This document shows, piece after piece, positions 6,631 to 13,421 of a DNA stretch of 14,119 bases; positions within the stretch are counted from its first letter, which is position 1, and every line of letters starts with the position of its first letter. A program made the position numbers and the translations under genes. This stretch comes from Pleurocapsa sp. MO_226.B13. GTDB taxonomy: Bacteria; Cyanobacteriota; Cyanobacteriia; Cyanobacteriales; Xenococcaceae. The notes beneath the pieces are model-generated. The model was not told where the DNA came from and searched no databases. It saw only the letters and a list, made by a program, of their open reading frames with translations. The DNA lies in contig JASJEI010000166.1 in assembly GCA_030064795.1 (NCBI GenBank), forward strand, positions 1 to 14,119. The letters are read 5' to 3'.

Positions 6631-7515
6631 TTATAGTGGTGCAGCAGTTCCTAACAACCCGATTACTCCCAACAGCATCCCCAATCGTCCCCAGAGGCTC
6701 AATCCTCGATATGCTTGCAGACTGCGTTGTTGCTGATAACGTATCAAGGCGATCGCCAGACTTAGTGGCACTATGGGCGAGAAGATAATAAATAATAAGG
6801 GGTGAGCCATTGGTAACAACCACAGTGCGATCGGGATAGAAACCATCAATATACCGAGTAATCCCCAAGCGATTGAGAAAGCGGTTCGGGTTCCCCACCG
6901 ATTAGCAACAGTTACAATGTCTTGAGCGCGATCGCCTTCTGTATCGTGCACGTCCCAAATAATTTCCTTTGCTAAGATATAGCAAAATAAAAAGCAAATT
7001 GGGTAAAGCATTCCCCAAGGTCGAGCAGCAACTAAACTTCCCAGGAAAATTAGCGCGGCAACAATCGCTGCCACGATCGCATTTCCGAAAATACCGCTAT
7101 AGGTTAATAGATGAGAGTAATTCCAAAGCAAAACGGTACTGACAGCTACCAGAATGAAGGGGTAGAGTCCTAGAGGAATTGCCGCGATCGCAGCACAAGT
7201 AAACAGCAAAACAGCAGCCCACCAAGCTTGCCGAGGTGAGAGGCAACCAGAGGGAAGTGGTCTTTCGGCATGATTAATTCGATCTTGCTCCACATCCCAA
7301 TAGTCGTCGATTGCAAAGGATGCAGAGGTCATACAGATTAAGACAGTTGCTGTCAGTAGATACTGTTGGGGTTGAGTTGCTGGATTGAGAGCATAAATCG
7401 TGGCACAGCCTGCCAGGGCAGCAAGAATACCTAGTATTGGTCGGAAAAGTTGGGCAAAGGCATGAATCACCCTTATCCTATTACTAGAGTCGCGAGAGGA
7501 ACGAGTAGATACCAT
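6631..7515 (-). CDS. UbiA-family prenyltransferase, substrate unassigned
   Basis: An integral membrane aromatic or polyol prenyltransferase of 294 residues with about eight hydrophobic segments. The first Asp-rich motif is IDDYWDVEQD (residues 69-78, DDxxDxxxD) followed by NHAERPLPSG; the second is WDVHDTEGDRAQD (187-199). Together they bind the Mg-diphosphate of the prenyl donor. The PLPSG and the D-x-x-D-x-x-GD spacing resemble archaeal digeranylgeranylglyceryl-phosphate synthase-like members more than homogentisate phytyltransferase, which has NQxxDxxxD. The usual first Asn of the motif is replaced by Asp70. The ATG at 7515 is preceded by AAGGTGA (7519-7525 on the other strand). Proximity to tyrosine degradation raises the idea of a quinone or tocopherol substrate, but the 400-bp gap and the motif type argue against a firm link. 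Confidence 0.85.
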   Translation of the reverse strand: MVSTRSSRDSSNRIRVIHAFAQLFRPILGILAALAGCATIYALNPATQPQQYLLTATVLICMTSASFAIDDYWDVEQDRINHAERPLPSGCLSPRQAWWAAVLLFTCAAIAAIPLGLYPFILVAVSTVLLWNYSHLLTYSGIFGNAIVAAIVAALIFLGSLVAARPWGMLYPICFLFCYILAKEIIWDVHDTEGDRAQDIVTVANRWGTRTAFSIAWGLLGILMVSIPIALWLLPMAHPLLFIIFSPIVPLSLAIALIRYQQQRSLQAYRGLSLWGRLGMLLGVIGLLGTAAPL

Positions 7516-7857
7516 GATTCACCTTAGTTGTGAAGAATACTGGTGGATCTCGACCTAGCAGTAAGCAAGAATCCTCTTCTAGATTTCCTCAGTTTGAATT
7601 GGCGATCGTGCTGAAGAAATTCGTTACTGAGGAATTCCTGTTTACTTGAAGCCACAGAGTGCTTGAGACAGGCTAATAGCCTTAGATTTGTCGATCAGTT
7701 AGTTTGTACTTATATAATATCTAACTTCAACAATTTCGACCGCAAATCATTGATTTTTCTTGACTTTAATCTCATTTTTAATGTTTTTTTCTAAGTATGT
7801 TTGCTTTCTAAGAACAATTAAAAAGTCGATCGATAAAAAAGTATAAACTTTTATGTT
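7516..7857. other. Intergenic region between prenyltransferase and insertion sequence
   Basis: About 340 AT-rich bases with no ORF of note. It should contain the prenyltransferase promoter on the minus strand. No hairpin terminator or RNA gene was recognised. It ends exactly at the left inverted repeat of the insertion sequence. Confidence 0.55.
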
Positions 7858-7873
7858 TTGGACTTTGGACAAA
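7858..7873 (+). repeat. Left terminal inverted repeat of the insertion sequence
   Basis: TTGGACTTTGGACAAA is identical to the reverse complement of 9579-9594. It is 69 bp downstream of the transposase stop codon. Confidence 0.85.
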
Positions 7874-7884
7874 CAGCAAAATGA

Positions 7885-7905
7885 TTCGCGAATACTAATC
7901 GCGAA
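7885..7905. repeat. Subterminal hairpin, left IS end
   Basis: TTCGCGA (7885-7891) and TCGCGAA (7899-7905) form a 7-bp stem just inside the terminal repeat. The same pair occurs at the other end with a different loop. Such conserved subterminal palindromes often bind transposase. Confidence 0.6.
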
Positions 7906-7941
7906 TTTTGACTCAAGAATCAGCTGACAATTTGGAACCGA

Positions 7942-9517
7942 TTAGACCGCAATCGGTGGTGATGGTTCTGGCTTTTTCTCTTTTTTACCTTTTTTAATGA
8001 CCTGATGACGAGTTCTTTTTGTTTGAATCATACCTGTAGTTCGTCCCCCAGAATAACCTCGAGGTTTGGGAAGATTAGCTGGTGTACCAATCTCGGTAAT
8101 TATTCGATTCATATCTCGAGCGAACCATACTGGGAGAAAGAAAACCCTCGGTTTTTGGCGGTAGATCAATTCCCAGCTCCGAGGTAAGCTAAGAGCTAAT
8201 TTCCGTGCTGCCCATAATTGAACATAGGCTAAACAGCTCAGCTCCACCCAATTTTCCTCATGTTCGACTTTGGGAGTAGCGCTCGCATTGAGCAATAATC
8301 TTTGTTTGCCAACAGCGTGATTGGACATGGCGAGGAAACCTCGCCGTCCCTCACGCTCAAAACGAAGAAGGTGTTCGACGTCATATCGTTGCCGATAAGA
8401 CTGATAGGCCTCGGTGATTGTCAATTCATTTCGACGTTGACCAATCATAATCAACCACATCGGTTTCCAGATTCTAAGGCCTTCGGGACTGATAACTTGT
8501 ATCTGCATCAAGGTAAAGGGTAACGAGTGCATTGGACAGCCATGAGAACCTCGCATCAACATATTAGACCAGCAAGAAATCGTGACCTTGAGTAATCGAC
8601 CTCTCTTGGTAGTGAAGTTAGTTTGAGCTACTTCATGGGGTTTATGCCAAGTGGTTTCATCTTTGAGGTCAAATTTTTCTCCGTACCACTTAGGATGACC
8701 CTTAGAAGGTTGTGAGCTGATTTCAGGAGATTGATAGAAAACACGATTACTTCTCACTCTGGTTACGACCACCAAATTGGGATGTTGTGACTGCTCAGAC
8801 AAAAAAGTTTTGGCAGAGTAATCACTATCCACTACTACTACTGAACGATGATTCGACCAAGGCAAGTTTTTCTGTGTCAGAATCTGAAGGAGTTGTTGTG
8901 AACCGACTTGTTTCCCAGTTTCTGAACTGTTAACCCGGTTGACCCAGATCGGGAATTGCCCAAGGGAGCTGACCTGTTGATTCTCTTGGAGGTAGAGCTG
9001 TCAAGACTGAATAGGAATGTCCGATGTTGATTGGTTTGTTACCTTTGATTGTATTGGGTTGATAGATGATGGTTTTATCTTCTAAAGTTGAAGCGTAAGG
9101 ACGTGGTAGAGGTGTGACATCCGCAGCAAACAAGTAAAATTTTTCGGGTTTCGGTGTCGGAATCAGTTCGGCAATTGCTTCGAGTCGCGCTGCGCACTGA
9201 GCTTTTTCTTTCTTTTCTGCTTCAATGGAGTTGGTTTGAGACCTAGAGCGATCGCCTTGAATCCCTTTGTACAAGGCACTATATTCTCTCGGAAATAGAG
9301 GACTCAAACTTAATTCTACTGGTGAACGGGCTGTGGTATTGGCAGCTATGGCATCTACCAAATTCATTACTGTATCTCGTCTGTAGTTAAAGCTTTGATA
9401 CAACTTGGCTCGAAATTGCTCGAACTCTTGTCGACATTGACTATAGTTGTTTTGGGGCATCGGTAATATGAACTCGATTGAAATCGGTTTGTCCAAACAC
9501 AGGCTCAATCTTCTCAT
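7942..9517 (-). pseudogene. DDE transposase, single-base frameshift
   Basis: Two open frames make one transposase of about 525 residues. The first (9517 to 8930) covers the N-terminal part, including VELSLSPLFPREYSALYKGI and the first catalytic Asp in LFAADVTPLPRPY. The second (to 7942) has the second Asp in VVVVDSDYS, the putative catalytic Glu in RYDVEHLLRFEREG, and a basic C-terminus. Their frames differ by one base at a run of three G (CCC at 8934-8936 on the plus strand). Removing one G joins PDLGQP directly to VNSSETGKQVGSQQLLQ, a natural continuation. ATG at 9517 has Shine-Dalgarno AAGGAG (9527-9532, opposite strand) 9 bases upstream; a second ATG lies at 9460. Inactivation is likely unless ribosomes shift frame or the base is a sequencing error. 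Confidence 0.85.
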
Positions 9518-9546
9518 TATCTGTCGCTCCTTCCTTGGGGATTTAG

Positions 9547-9567
9547 TTCGCGATATGCACTCGCGAA
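9547..9567. repeat. Subterminal hairpin, right IS end
   Basis: TTCGCGA (9547-9553) and TCGCGAA (9561-9567) form the same 7-bp stem found inside the left terminus. It lies between the transposase Shine-Dalgarno and the terminal repeat, so it may also cover the transposase promoter and autoregulate it. Confidence 0.6.
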
Positions 9568-9578
9568 CTTCTCGTTTT

Positions 9579-9594
9579 TTTGTCCAAAGTCCAA
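9579..9594 (-). repeat. Right terminal inverted repeat of the insertion sequence
   Basis: TTTGTCCAAAGTCCAA is the exact reverse complement of the left terminal repeat at 7858-7873. Confidence 0.85.
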
Positions 9595-9600
9595 TGTGTG

Positions 9601-9711
9601 TTACTGATTCAGATATCGATAAACACTAGCCTTAGACAAATTGTAATCAGCCATCAAAGTCAATACTTCTCGTTTAAGCCCACAATGAAGTAAAGTAAGA
9701 ATGATTTTGAG
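9601..9711 (-). pseudogene. Resolvase-type helix-turn-helix fragment
   Basis: The minus-strand frame ending at the TAA of 9601-9603 reads KREVLTLMADYNLSKASVYR followed by YLNQ. This looks like the C-terminal HTH of serine resolvases and invertases (pattern ...LSKASVYRYL). The frame stays open upstream to about 9711, but those residues (LKIILTLLHCG) are not typical of a recombinase and there is no start or catalytic domain. It is on the opposite strand to the resolvase remnant at 10055, so it is either from another element or separated from it by inversion. Confidence 0.5.
9659..9677 (-). repeat. Left copy of a 19-bp perfect inverted repeat
   Basis: The reverse complement, TTAAACGAGAAGTATTGAC, recurs at 9961-9979. 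Here it lies inside the HTH fragment (LKREVLT). The two copies enclose the IS4-type fragment. Confidence 0.8.
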
Positions 9712-9726
9712 AAAATAGAGCAAAAA

Positions 9727-9978
9727 TTGCAACTTAAAGAATTCTCCTTAATTAGTCCTTCCATCGAAGCCAAAGAAATCTTCCAAGCGATTCAAACCGT
9801 CATCACTCCAGAAGCGATCGCTCAAGCATTAGAGAAAAGCAAGAGCTTTGAAAAGCGAAAACGGAAATTACCCGCCAGTTTAGTAGTCTGCCTAGTAATT
9901 GCCATGAGCTTATGGTCATCAGATTCAATGGCAACTGTGCTTCAAAATCTGGTTAATGGTTTAAACGAGAAGTATTGA
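9727..9978 (+). pseudogene. N-terminal fragment of an IS4-type transposase
   Basis: About 83 residues resembling the N-terminal domain of IS4-family transposases (Nterm_IS4): SLISPSIEAKEIFQAIQ, a KRKRKLPASLVVCLVIAMSL core and VLQNLVNGLNEK. In intact relatives this would continue with W-V and the DDE domain; here it ends in Tyr-stop exactly where the 19-bp repeat shared with 9659-9677 begins. There is no ATG in frame (TTG at 9727, open upstream to 9694), so both ends are damaged. Not functional. Confidence 0.75.
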
Positions 9979-9979
9979 C
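9961..9979 (+). repeat. Right copy of the 19-bp perfect inverted repeat
   Basis: TTAAACGAGAAGTATTGAC, the partner of 9659-9677. It marks the junction between the IS4-type fragment and the res-like region, which suggests a recombination breakpoint. Confidence 0.8.
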
Positions 9980-9984
9980 ATTAG

Positions 9985-10048
9985 TGTCCGAAAAATCGTT
10001 TTTTGGCTATTATGAGACAGTAGTGTCTCGAAATCGATTTATAGGACA
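9985..10048 (+). promoter_or_regulatory. res-like resolution site, two subsites
   Basis: Two TGTC...GACA units lie directly before the resolvase ATG: 9985-10019 (35 bp) and 10024-10048 (25 bp), with a 4-bp spacer. Known Tn3/gamma-delta res sites have subsite II of 34 bp and subsite III of 25 bp, about 5 bp apart, next to tnpR. The match in length and order is close. A further GACA at 9977-9980 could be the end of another unit, but the crossover subsite I expected upstream is missing, apparently lost at the junction with the IS4 fragment. Resolvase would normally bind here for recombination and to repress its own gene. Confidence 0.65.
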
Positions 10049-10054
10049 GTATTG

Positions 10055-10406
<352 letters not shown>

Positions 10407-10733
10407 CTGCGATCGCCTAACTGGGATTGCTTCATAGGGATCATCGATCTCTGTATACTGCGGTTGACCGATGCAGCCAACAAGATCGCTCCCTCGACAA
10501 TCTGCTTGTATACTTATGGCGATCGCGACTGGCAAATAAATCTCAACCCTGGTTAATTCATAACCAGGGTTGATGTAGTTATTTGAATATCGAGTAAAGG
10601 TTGGCAATAATTTGGCAACAAATCTCAACAGTCACCAAAGATTCAAGGATTATTGGTGTGTATCTACAGAAGATTTTGCCAATCTGGGTTTCTATAATTC
10701 TGATGTTGTTTCAACTCAAGTTGTACCGATGTA
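10407..10733. other. Intergenic region with hairpin, no gene seen
   Basis: About 330 bp with two HIP1 octamers (about 10409 and 10519) and a strong palindrome at 10543-10573. No RNA gene or credible coding frame was found. Confidence 0.55.
10543..10573. repeat. Perfect 13-bp stem hairpin
   Basis: TCAACCCTGGTTA (10543-10555) pairs with TAACCAGGGTTGA (10561-10573) around a 5-base loop. No T-run follows. The outer TCAACCC/GGGTTGA is shared with the hairpin at 11082-11119 and with a half-copy near 11438, so it belongs to a small local repeat family. Confidence 0.7.
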
Positions 10734-11072
10734 TTGTTTGAAGAGTTTGCCGATTGCACGATGACCCAATTGCGCTCGAATTGGTTGAAACTAATCCAAA
10801 CTAAGATCGTTTATTCTTACTGCGAGTCTTTGGTTGTGGAAGATGTTGAAGGTGCTGAAGAGGAGATCGCTTTAATTCTTGAACTGGAAAGAAATAGAGA
10901 CTGGAGTTGCCTTTGCGCTCTTTTGCCTTTTGAAGTTCTGGCTCAACTCAAAATCGCCAAAACCGAGCTGGTTGATTTTCGTGGTGACAGACAATGGTTC
11001 GTCAACTCAAGTTTAAATTTGATTGTGGAAAACACCTTGTTATATAACACTTTGGCCAAATTGGCTTTTTGA
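10734..11072 (+). CDS. Hypothetical protein, uncertain start
   Basis: A 112-residue frame from TTG 10734, or about 103 residues from the first ATG at 10761 (MTQLRSNWLKLIQ). The composition is natural for a soluble acidic protein: a helix with VYSYCESLVVEDVEGAEEE, LILELERNRDWSCLCALLPF, and a tail ending NTLAKLAF. No family or motif was recognised, and there is no clear Shine-Dalgarno before either start. It ends 9 bp before a perfect hairpin that could stabilise its transcript end. It may be a fragment, since it borders mobile debris. Existence is moderately supported; function is unknown. Confidence 0.45.
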   Translation: MFEEFADCTMTQLRSNWLKLIQTKIVYSYCESLVVEDVEGAEEEIALILELERNRDWSCLCALLPFEVLAQLKIAKTELVDFRGDRQWFVNSSLNLIVENTLLYNTLAKLAF

Positions 11073-11081
11073 AGCCCCAAG

Positions 11082-11119
11082 GAAATCAACCCAAGAACTA
11101 GCTCTCTTGGGTTGATTTC
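11082..11119. repeat. Perfect 15-bp stem hairpin after the hypothetical gene
   Basis: GAAATCAACCCAAGA (11082-11096) pairs exactly with TCTTGGGTTGATTTC (11105-11119) around an 8-base loop. It is very stable but has no T-run. The half-sequence CTTGGGTTGATTTT recurs at 11436-11449. Confidence 0.75.
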
Positions 11120-11234
11120 ATCGCCGATTCTACCGCTTCGGAGATAGAGGGAAATTTCTCGGAAAGTTGCTTGTCCTAAAGGAAGATGCGAGAAAGGACT
11201 TGTCCGCATCTAGTACCCCTTTCTCGCTCCGCAT

Positions 11235-11259
11235 ATGGGTTCGATTCCCACCGTTCTCA
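11235..11259 (+). other. tRNA T-arm-like sequence, possible tRNA 3' remnant
   Basis: ATGGG-TTCGATT-CCCAC followed by CGTTCTCA looks like a T-stem, canonical TTCGANT loop and 3' acceptor strand with discriminator A. The outermost T-stem pair is A-C and no 5' acceptor strand GAGAACG lies at the right distance, so this is not a whole tRNA. Integrating elements often leave such 3' tRNA pieces at attachment sites. Confidence 0.35.
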
Positions 11260-11501
11260 TATTCAGTAAATGCCAGTTTTATAGTGAGACTGGTTTTTGT
11301 ATAGAGCGAGCGCTTTTATTAGTAATGTAAAAAGCTTATACAATAACAACCATACCTTATTTTTACTTGTTAAATTGTTTAAATACCGTAAAGCGAGTTT
11401 AGGCTTGATCCGAGGCTCAATTTTTGTTTAAGTCCCTTGGGTTGATTTTTTCCCAAAAAAGTGTAACCCTACTTTGAACAACGCCTATTCTTGTACTCTA
11501 G

Positions 11502-11539
11502 AATAGTAAAACAATTTTTATGTTGTTTTACTATTTTTT
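11502..11539 (+). terminator. AT-rich hairpin with T-run, terminator-like or operator
   Basis: AATAGTAAAACAA (11502-11514) pairs perfectly with TTGTTTTACTATT (11523-11535) across an 8-base loop, and T residues continue to 11539. The layout matches an intrinsic terminator on the plus strand, but the stem is very AT-rich and no gene ends just upstream. An operator for the genes from 11876 is an alternative. Confidence 0.4.
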
Positions 11540-11547
11540 GCAAAATC

Positions 11548-11600
11548 AATAATTGTCAAATAGTTTGAAAAACAATTATTTTTTGTAAAAACAAATAGTT
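11548..11600. repeat. AT-rich inverted and direct repeats
   Basis: AATAATTGT (11548-11556) is inverted at 11572-11580 (ACAATTATT). CAAATAGTT occurs directly at 11557-11565 and 11592-11600. With the adjoining hairpin this makes a dense 100-bp cluster that could be a regulatory or protein-binding array. Confidence 0.55.
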
Positions 11601-11875
11601 ACATAGCTAAAAAGTATTACAGTGAGTATAAAAGATGATTGCTAATATAAATCAACTCAGATCGAGGAGTATCAGTGGCGATTTCTGAGGAAAGGAGGCA
11701 TCAATTATTCTTTTGATAGTTAATAGCAGTAAAATTGCTGAAGTTTATTTTTAAGATTCGCCTCACAAAGAGCGAATCAAGAATAAAATCAGATTATCTT
11801 CCTTAAATAAAAACAAAGACCAATCCTATATTGAAGGTAGAGCAGGTTATTAAAGCTCTCGATTGGGAGGAGGTC

Positions 11876-12340
11876 ATGTTTGAGCCAAAAAGTATTTTCG
11901 ATACAGTAACAGAATTTTGCCATCAAGATGGCTGGAAATGTTTTAATCTCGAAGACCGCTCGGCTATTTATATGTTATTCAATGGTAAAAATGGCAGTTG
12001 GCAATGTTTGGCTAATGTCTTAGAAAATGAGACTCTGTTTAGCTTCTTTTCTCGTTTAGGTATTTCTGTACCTGTGGATAAAAGAAATGCTGTTGCCGAA
12101 TATTTGACTCGCGCTAATTATGGCTTGAGACTTGGTAACTTTGAACTGGATTTTGGTGATGGGGAAATTCGCTATAAAACCAGCATCGATGTGCAAGATG
12201 GCGAACTAACAACTCAAATGGTGAAGCAAATAGTCTATGCCAATGTCATGACGGTGGATAAGTATTTGCCTGGCATTCTCAGTGTTATTTATGGCGATTC
12301 TAATCCCAGTCACGAAATTGAAAAGATTGAATGTGGGTAG
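11876..12340 (+). CDS. YbjN-family protein
   Basis: About 154 residues from ATG 11876, which has a GGGAGG (11865-11870) 5 bases upstream. A longer frame from TTG 11831 adds 15 residues but lacks a ribosome site. The start MFEPKSIFDTVTEF, an FNGKNGSWQCLANV strand pair, KRNAVAEYLTRANYGLRLGN and DFGDGEIRYKTSIDV match the YbjN (type III secretion chaperone-like fold) family as I remember its cyanobacterial members. These are small cytoplasmic proteins, proposed as regulators or chaperone-like binders, without catalytic residues. It lies 113 bp before a glycine-zipper protein and then an Hsp70-like ATPase, which hints at a shared protein-handling role. Family call is confident; role is not. Confidence 0.8.
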   Translation: MFEPKSIFDTVTEFCHQDGWKCFNLEDRSAIYMLFNGKNGSWQCLANVLENETLFSFFSRLGISVPVDKRNAVAEYLTRANYGLRLGNFELDFGDGEIRYKTSIDVQDGELTTQMVKQIVYANVMTVDKYLPGILSVIYGDSNPSHEIEKIECG

Positions 12341-12453
12341 TTAGGTTTTGCAGTTTCTAGATAGTTGCATAAGTGAACTTAAATCAGAAATAAGTTCTAG
12401 TAGCCGATAAGACAAATTAAATTTATCTTCACCTCACTAACAAGGAGAATAAA

Positions 12454-13371
12454 ATGTCTAATCAATTAGTTGAATATTTCAATAACAGTAGAAAAGATAC
12501 TTTTAAACAAGAATTGCGAAGAGCAAAAAGTTTACAAGAAATAGCCGATATTATTGATAATGAACTAGCATCATATGCCGATATTGAGGGAGATTATATC
12601 CAAAGTTTAACTCCTTCGGAAGCCAAAACAGCACTTGCACTCTTGGCTATGTTAAGGGAATCTAACGATGCATTTGGTGATTCTGTAGTTTATCGACAAG
12701 AGCAACCAAATAAAGAAATTTATCCTAAATATTCGTCCCCACAGTTAGTAGCTGAAGACACCATAATTGTTACGATTGGTGCTGGTTTGGGTGCTGGTTT
12801 AGGTTCATTTGGAGGACCTATAGGCGGAATTCTTGGAGCGATATTTGGAAGTAATTTTGCGAAATCTATTTCTGATAAGCAAAAACAAGAATCAGCTTTA
12901 GTTAATGCCAAAAAGCATCAAAATGAAATTAAATTAGAGCTTAATGTTGGAAAGTTGATATCAGCACTTATGAACTTGTTGAGTAAAGTTGACAAATTAG
13001 TATTGGAAAAAAATCCTAATCCTCAGTCTTTAATTGAAGAACATAAACCACAGTTATCCGATTTTCCCGAAATTATTGAGTTCATTCAAAAATTGACTGG
13101 ACAAAGATATTTGGGATTAAATAACTTTCTAGATTTTGCTTTACATGAAGAATTACCTCCTTTATTGCGAATGTACGGTTTACAAGTCCACGAATTATCT
13201 GCTGAAGATATCAGTAATGTGGAAAATTTAAGTGAAGAAATTTATCAGATGTACGATATCGACAGAAGCAATAAATTTACTGAACCATTTGTTGAAGCTC
13301 CTGCAATTCTTAGAGAAAGTAAGGTCTTTTTAAGAGGAAGAATATATTTTCCTGATTCAGAGGATAAATAA
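12454..13371 (+). CDS. Glycine-zipper protein of unknown function beside an Hsp70-like gene
   Basis: A 305-residue protein of no recognised family, with a strong Shine-Dalgarno AAGGAG just upstream of ATG 12454. Residues 1-75 are helical and charged. Residues 104-135 (TIIVTIGAGLGAGLGSFGG, then PIGGILGAIFGSNFA) form a glycine-zipper hydrophobic segment long enough to enter a membrane or pack as paired helices. Residues 140-200 are helical and Lys/Glu-rich. The C-terminal domain (about 218-305: FLDFALHEELPPLLRMYGLQ, then VEAPAILRESKVFLRGRIYF) has a helix-then-beta layout that faintly recalls the GrpE nucleotide-exchange factor. That resemblance is weak and needs a profile search. It is 50 bp from the Hsp70-like gene and probably in the same transcript, so a partner of that ATPase is a reasonable inference. 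Confidence 0.75.
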   Translation: MSNQLVEYFNNSRKDTFKQELRRAKSLQEIADIIDNELASYADIEGDYIQSLTPSEAKTALALLAMLRESNDAFGDSVVYRQEQPNKEIYPKYSSPQLVAEDTIIVTIGAGLGAGLGSFGGPIGGILGAIFGSNFAKSISDKQKQESALVNAKKHQNEIKLELNVGKLISALMNLLSKVDKLVLEKNPNPQSLIEEHKPQLSDFPEIIEFIQKLTGQRYLGLNNFLDFALHEELPPLLRMYGLQVHELSAEDISNVENLSEEIYQMYDIDRSNKFTEPFVEAPAILRESKVFLRGRIYFPDSEDK

Positions 13372-13421
13372 ATTATTTTCCTACTGGAAAAAGTTCGTAA
13401 GTTACACAAGGAGATTAGATT

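Larger units (their letters stand above)
7858..9594 (-). mobile_element. Insertion sequence of about 1.74 kb with a frameshifted DDE transposase
   Basis: The element is bounded by perfect 16-bp terminal inverted repeats (TTGGACTTTGGACAAA at 7858, reverse complement at 9579). Each is followed about 12 bases inward by a TTCGCGA/TCGCGAA hairpin. One gene fills it, on the minus strand. I recognise the transposase as an IS4-like DDE type common in cyanobacteria, by sequence feel rather than search. No clear target-site duplication was found; ATGT occurs close to both ends (7853 and 9594) but not symmetrically. The right end lies 6 bp from the stop of a resolvase-type HTH fragment, so it inserted into older mobile debris. 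Confidence 0.85.
11120..11830. other. Long non-coding region rich in repeats
   Basis: About 700 bp without a credible gene. It holds an inverted repeat (GCGAGAAAGG 11188-11197 with CCTTTCTCGC 11218-11227), a tRNA T-arm-like sequence at 11235-11259, a half-copy of the CTTGGGTTGA motif at 11436, and the AT-rich repeat cluster at 11502-11600. The promoter of the genes starting at 11876 should lie in its right half, but no convincing -35/-10 pair was found. HIP1 sites are absent. Confidence 0.6.

Noticed and set aside
6608..6898. 96-aa minus-strand frame
   Set aside because: It lies in another frame of the UbiA gene and shows no membrane or domain pattern of its own.
7850..9602. Target-site duplication of the insertion sequence
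   Set aside because: ATGT occurs near both ends but at unequal distance from the terminal repeats, so it cannot be claimed.
9975..10014. Promoter TTGACA with TATTAT before the resolvase
   Set aside because: The spacing is 28 bases, far from the usual 16-18.
11161..11260. Complete tRNA or tmRNA gene
   Set aside because: Only a T-arm-like part is present; no matching 5' acceptor, D-arm or anticodon arm could be placed.
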